In this document: positions 61,060 through 64,000 of the stretch, in pieces
Layout: every line of letters starts with the position of its first letter
Position numbering within the stretch: the first letter of the stretch is position 1
Origin: Casuarina equisetifolia
Taxonomy: Eukaryota > Streptophyta > Magnoliopsida > Fagales > Casuarinaceae
Direction: 5' to 3'
Assembly: GCA_028551475.1 (NCBI GenBank)
Contig: CM052362.1
Span: forward strand, 9,051,354-9,115,353
DNA length: 64,000 nucleotides
Notes under the pieces: model-generated
Database searches by the model: none
Told to the model about the DNA's origin: nothing
Seen by the model: the letters and a program-made list of their open reading frames with translations, nothing else
Translations under genes and position numbers: made by a program

Positions 61060-63892
61060 GTCAAAGGATAATAACTATGCCTTTTTATTTTTTCCTAATT
61101 TTTATGTGGTACAAAGTTTAAGAATGGGCAAAATCCTACTTCACAAACCCATTGATTGAGGCATTGATTGACTTAGCTTGAAGTCTCCTCAACCTAATCC
61201 TATAACCTATACTGTAATAGCAAATGATGTTACTAGTTGGCATTATTGTTTAGGTTATATACATTTTGGTAATGTAATAAAGTTGCTAAGAATAAATAAT
61301 ATTTCATTATGTGGAAAGATTCCTTCATCTTGTGATTCTTGTCATGTTTCTAAAAGCCTACATTAAGCCCAAACTTTAACCAATAATATGGCTACAGCCT
61401 CTTTAGACCTAATATACTTTGATATTTAGGGACTTACCCTAATTATTTCATCTAATGGTAATAGATATTATATCTCCTTTATAGATGACTATTCCAAATT
61501 TACATGGTTATATTACATGTAATCATGTGATGAGTTTTTAAATATCTTTGTCAAATTTTACACATTTATTGAAAATCAATTACAATATACAATTAAAAGT
61601 ATTCAAAGTGATGGGGCAAAAGAATTTATTTCCCATTCTTTTAAAAGGGTTCTAGTCAACAAAGGAATATTCCATAAAGTCTCTATGCCATACTCCCTAT
61701 TCCAAAATGGGCTTGCAGAACATAAACATAGACACATTACAGAATCTAGGCTTTTTATGCTCCACCATGCTCACGTCCCATTTAAATGTTGGGACAATGC
61801 ATTTAAAACCACATTCCATATTATGAACTGTTACCAACCACTTACTGAGCATTGTCATACAAAACAAATCACCATGGGAACAACTTCACAATATTATTCC
61901 ACCCATCTCCATTCTCAAAATTTTTGGATGTTTGGTCTATCCTTATCTATGTCCATATTCCAAACATAAATTGGAAAAACGATCCACACCACATGTTTTT
62001 TTTTTTGTGATACCTATAGGATACAAAGGTTATCGATGTCTTTGTCCATCTACAAATAAATTGTATATTGTATCTGATGCTTTCTTTAATGAATGTCCAT
62101 TTCATCAAAAACAAATTATTCAAGGTTTCTCAACATTTACCACATCATCTACTCCACCTTCATTTCTATCTTTTTTGATATTTTACAATCATTCTAATAT
62201 ACAAGAACATTTAAATAACATATCTATTGTGACATCAAACACAATACAATCCCAAGATTCAACCTTACCACCTCCTCCAACTACAATAACACAACAACAG
62301 CCTACTCACCCTATGATTACTAGATTACGAAGAGGAGTAATTCCATATCTTACCCTTACGCGACAACAAACATATGCCTTAATTGCTTTAATACATTCTT
62401 GCATTGAACCATAAAATTATATTGAAGCCTCTAAAGATTCAAATTGGTGAAAAGCCATGGCTGATGAATACACATCTTTACTAAAAAATTAAACATGGAA
62501 ATTGGCTTTTCCCCCACATCACATTAAACCTATTGGATGCAAATGGGTTTGCAAAGTCAAACTCCACTCTAATGGTTCACTTGAATGCTACAAGGTGCAT
62601 TTAGTTGCCAAAGGCTTTCACCAACGCCCTGGCCTTGACTATACTAACACCTTTAGTCTGTTCACCAAACCTATTACGGTTCACATTGTCATCTTTCTTG
62701 CATAGACACAAGGTTGGACCATAAAACAACTTGATATGAGAAATGCATTCCTTCATGGTAATTTAAATGAAGAAGTATACATGGTCCAACAACCTAGGTT
62801 CATTGACTCCACACATCCACACTTTGTCTATTGCTTACAAAAATCTTTATATGGACTTAAACAAACTCCACACGTATGGAATCACATACTTAGCACCTTC
62901 CTTCAAAAGATTGATTTTACACCTTCCAAGGTTGAGTCATCATTATTTATTCTATATAAACCTACTTACATTATCTTTATCTTAGTTTATATTGATGATA
63001 TCATTTTTACTGACAATGCATCTCCGAATCATATTTTATCTCAATTACAAAAATGAATTTAATTTTAAAGATCTTGGTGATTTACATTAGTTTCTTGGCA
63101 TTAAAGCTCATCATACCACTAATGGTCTTTTAATACACTAAGTAAAATTGCATAAGCAAAAATGTTTGAAGCTCGTGGTGTTACCACTCCATGTATTGCA
63201 TCCCACCCACCATCTCTCACTAATGGTGAACCATATCTTGATCCTATTCATTATCGAAGCATTGTAGGATCCCTTCAATATCTAACACTTATTAGACTTA
63301 ACATACCATATGCAGTCAACACCACATGTCAATTTATGAATGCCCCAACCACTGTCCATTGGACCTTTGTCAAATGTATCTTGTGATTCCTCGCTGATAC
63401 TCCATGCTATGGCATCCATTTTACTAAATCTCTCTTAATGCTTATTTTAATGTAGGATGGGCTACAATCATGATGATTGTTGCTTTATTGGTGGCTATTG
63501 TATTTTTCTTATCTCTTAGAGATCTTACAAAACAAAAAATTGTTGCTCACTTAAGTACTGAAGCTGAATTCAAAAGTCTTGTGGATACGACTACTAAACT
63601 CATATGGATAGAGGCATTACTACAAGATCTTCATGTTTAACTATCCAAACCATGAACACTTTGGTGCGACAATCTCTCAACATGATACCTCTCCACAAAT
63701 CCCATTTTTCATTCTCGCACAAAGTATGTTGAGATTGATTTTCATTTTATTTGGGAACAAATCAAGATGAAGAAGCATTCTGTCCAATTCATCTCTTCCA
63801 TTGATCAGACAGATAACATTCTTACCAAGGGCCTTTCCTTTACATGATTTAAACTCTTTCAAAACAAGTTGATTGTTTGCTCTGACCAATTA
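61060..63892 (+). pseudogene. Copia-5 pol
   Basis: Broken integrase (DDYSKFTWLY near 61480-61510; FQNGLAEHKHRH near 61700-61740), RT (62500-63056, with GCKWVCKVKL, LDMRNAFLHG, SLYGLKQTPHVWN and YIDDI) and RNase H (63200-63850, decayed TKHVEVDFHF- and DILTKGL-like blocks). At least ten stops or frameshifts. No intact product is possible. Confidence 0.85.
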
Positions 63893-63905
63893 ACTTGTGG
63901 GGGAA

Positions 63906-64000
63906 TGTTAAAGGTACAATCTTGCCACGTCAACCAAGTAAGATTTTTGGATTCTCCATCAAACAAATATTCCAAAGAGAGCATCAGCCACCAACCATAA
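63906..64000 (+). repeat. Copia-5 3' LTR, first 95 bp
   Basis: Starts TGTTAAAGGTACAATC after a GTGGGGGAA purine tract (63897-63905) and runs off the window. It matches 52061-52104 joined to 58957 onward. Confidence 0.92.

Larger units (their letters stand above)
52061..64000 (+). mobile_element. Copia-5: Copia element interrupted by Copia-4; 3' LTR cut by window end
   Basis: The 5' LTR starts TGTTAAAGG at 52061, is split at 52104, and resumes at 58957 up to about 59320 (about 408 bp in all). The same start recurs at 63906 after a GTGGGGGAA purine tract, and its first 95 bp match the rejoined 5' LTR across the insertion point. The internal part has gag, integrase, RT and RNase H in Copia order, all broken. 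RT motifs such as LDMRNAFLHGNLNEEVYM and YIDDI suggest a Retrofit/Ale-like lineage. The host sequence on the left is Copia-3. Confidence 0.9.

Noticed and set aside
60666-61159. Gly/Trp/Cys-rich frames that could suggest a small secreted peptide
   Set aside because: They are translations of the G-rich minisatellite, open only because the repeat lacks stops.

Overview
The window is nuclear DNA of a flowering plant, most likely a woody eudicot. The evidence is spliced genes with GT-AG introns, AT-rich intergenic DNA, plant-only families (PEP-carboxylase-kinase-related kinase, P-class PPR protein, class 2 plant haemoglobin, DOXC dioxygenases), plant Copia elements and a piece of plastid DNA. The gene complement made me think of grapevine (Vitis), but I cannot confirm a species from sequence alone.

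Layout. 0.6-4.2 kb: a decayed LINE on the minus strand, split by a plastid ndhF fragment that is flanked by a ~100-bp duplication of the LINE. 4.7-8.3 kb: a two-exon GT61 glycosyltransferase gene (-). 10.4-13.7 kb: a three-exon protein kinase of the PEPKR2 type (-). 16.6-21.3 kb: a three-exon mitochondrial-type PPR gene (-). 22.6-25.3 and 32.0-33.8 kb: two tandem, same-strand 2-oxoglutarate/Fe(II) dioxygenase paralogs with identical sizes for the first three exons. Between them, at 27.0-28.2 kb, lies a class 2 haemoglobin gene (+) with intact splice sites but a 2-bp deletion and a nonsense codon in exon 1.

From 35 kb to the end the window is almost entirely retrotransposon. A full-length Copia element (Copia-1, 34975-43561, two 1598-bp LTRs, 5-bp target duplication) is followed by two old, oppositely oriented Copia remnants. 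The right-hand remnant is broken by a solo LTR of the Copia-1 family (47680-49355) and by a further Copia element (Copia-5, from 52061 past the window end). Copia-5 in turn carries an integrase-less Copia element (Copia-4, 52105-58951) inside its 5' LTR. All target-site duplications I could test agree with this nesting order.

The genes show no operon-like cooperation. Their links are ordinary local duplication (the dioxygenases) and chance neighbourhood. The most unusual signals are the plastid-DNA patch in the LINE, a perfect 24-bp inverted repeat in the GT61 intron, the pseudogenised haemoglobin, a gag/pol frame offset conserved between two Copia copies, an 11-bp-arm palindrome conserved across diverged LTRs, and a G-rich minisatellite inserted in Copia-5 between 19-bp direct repeats. 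I found no clearly novel multi-gene system.

Coordinates of exons come from splice-site and reading-frame reasoning by eye. UTR limits, promoter positions and the ends of old elements are approximate.
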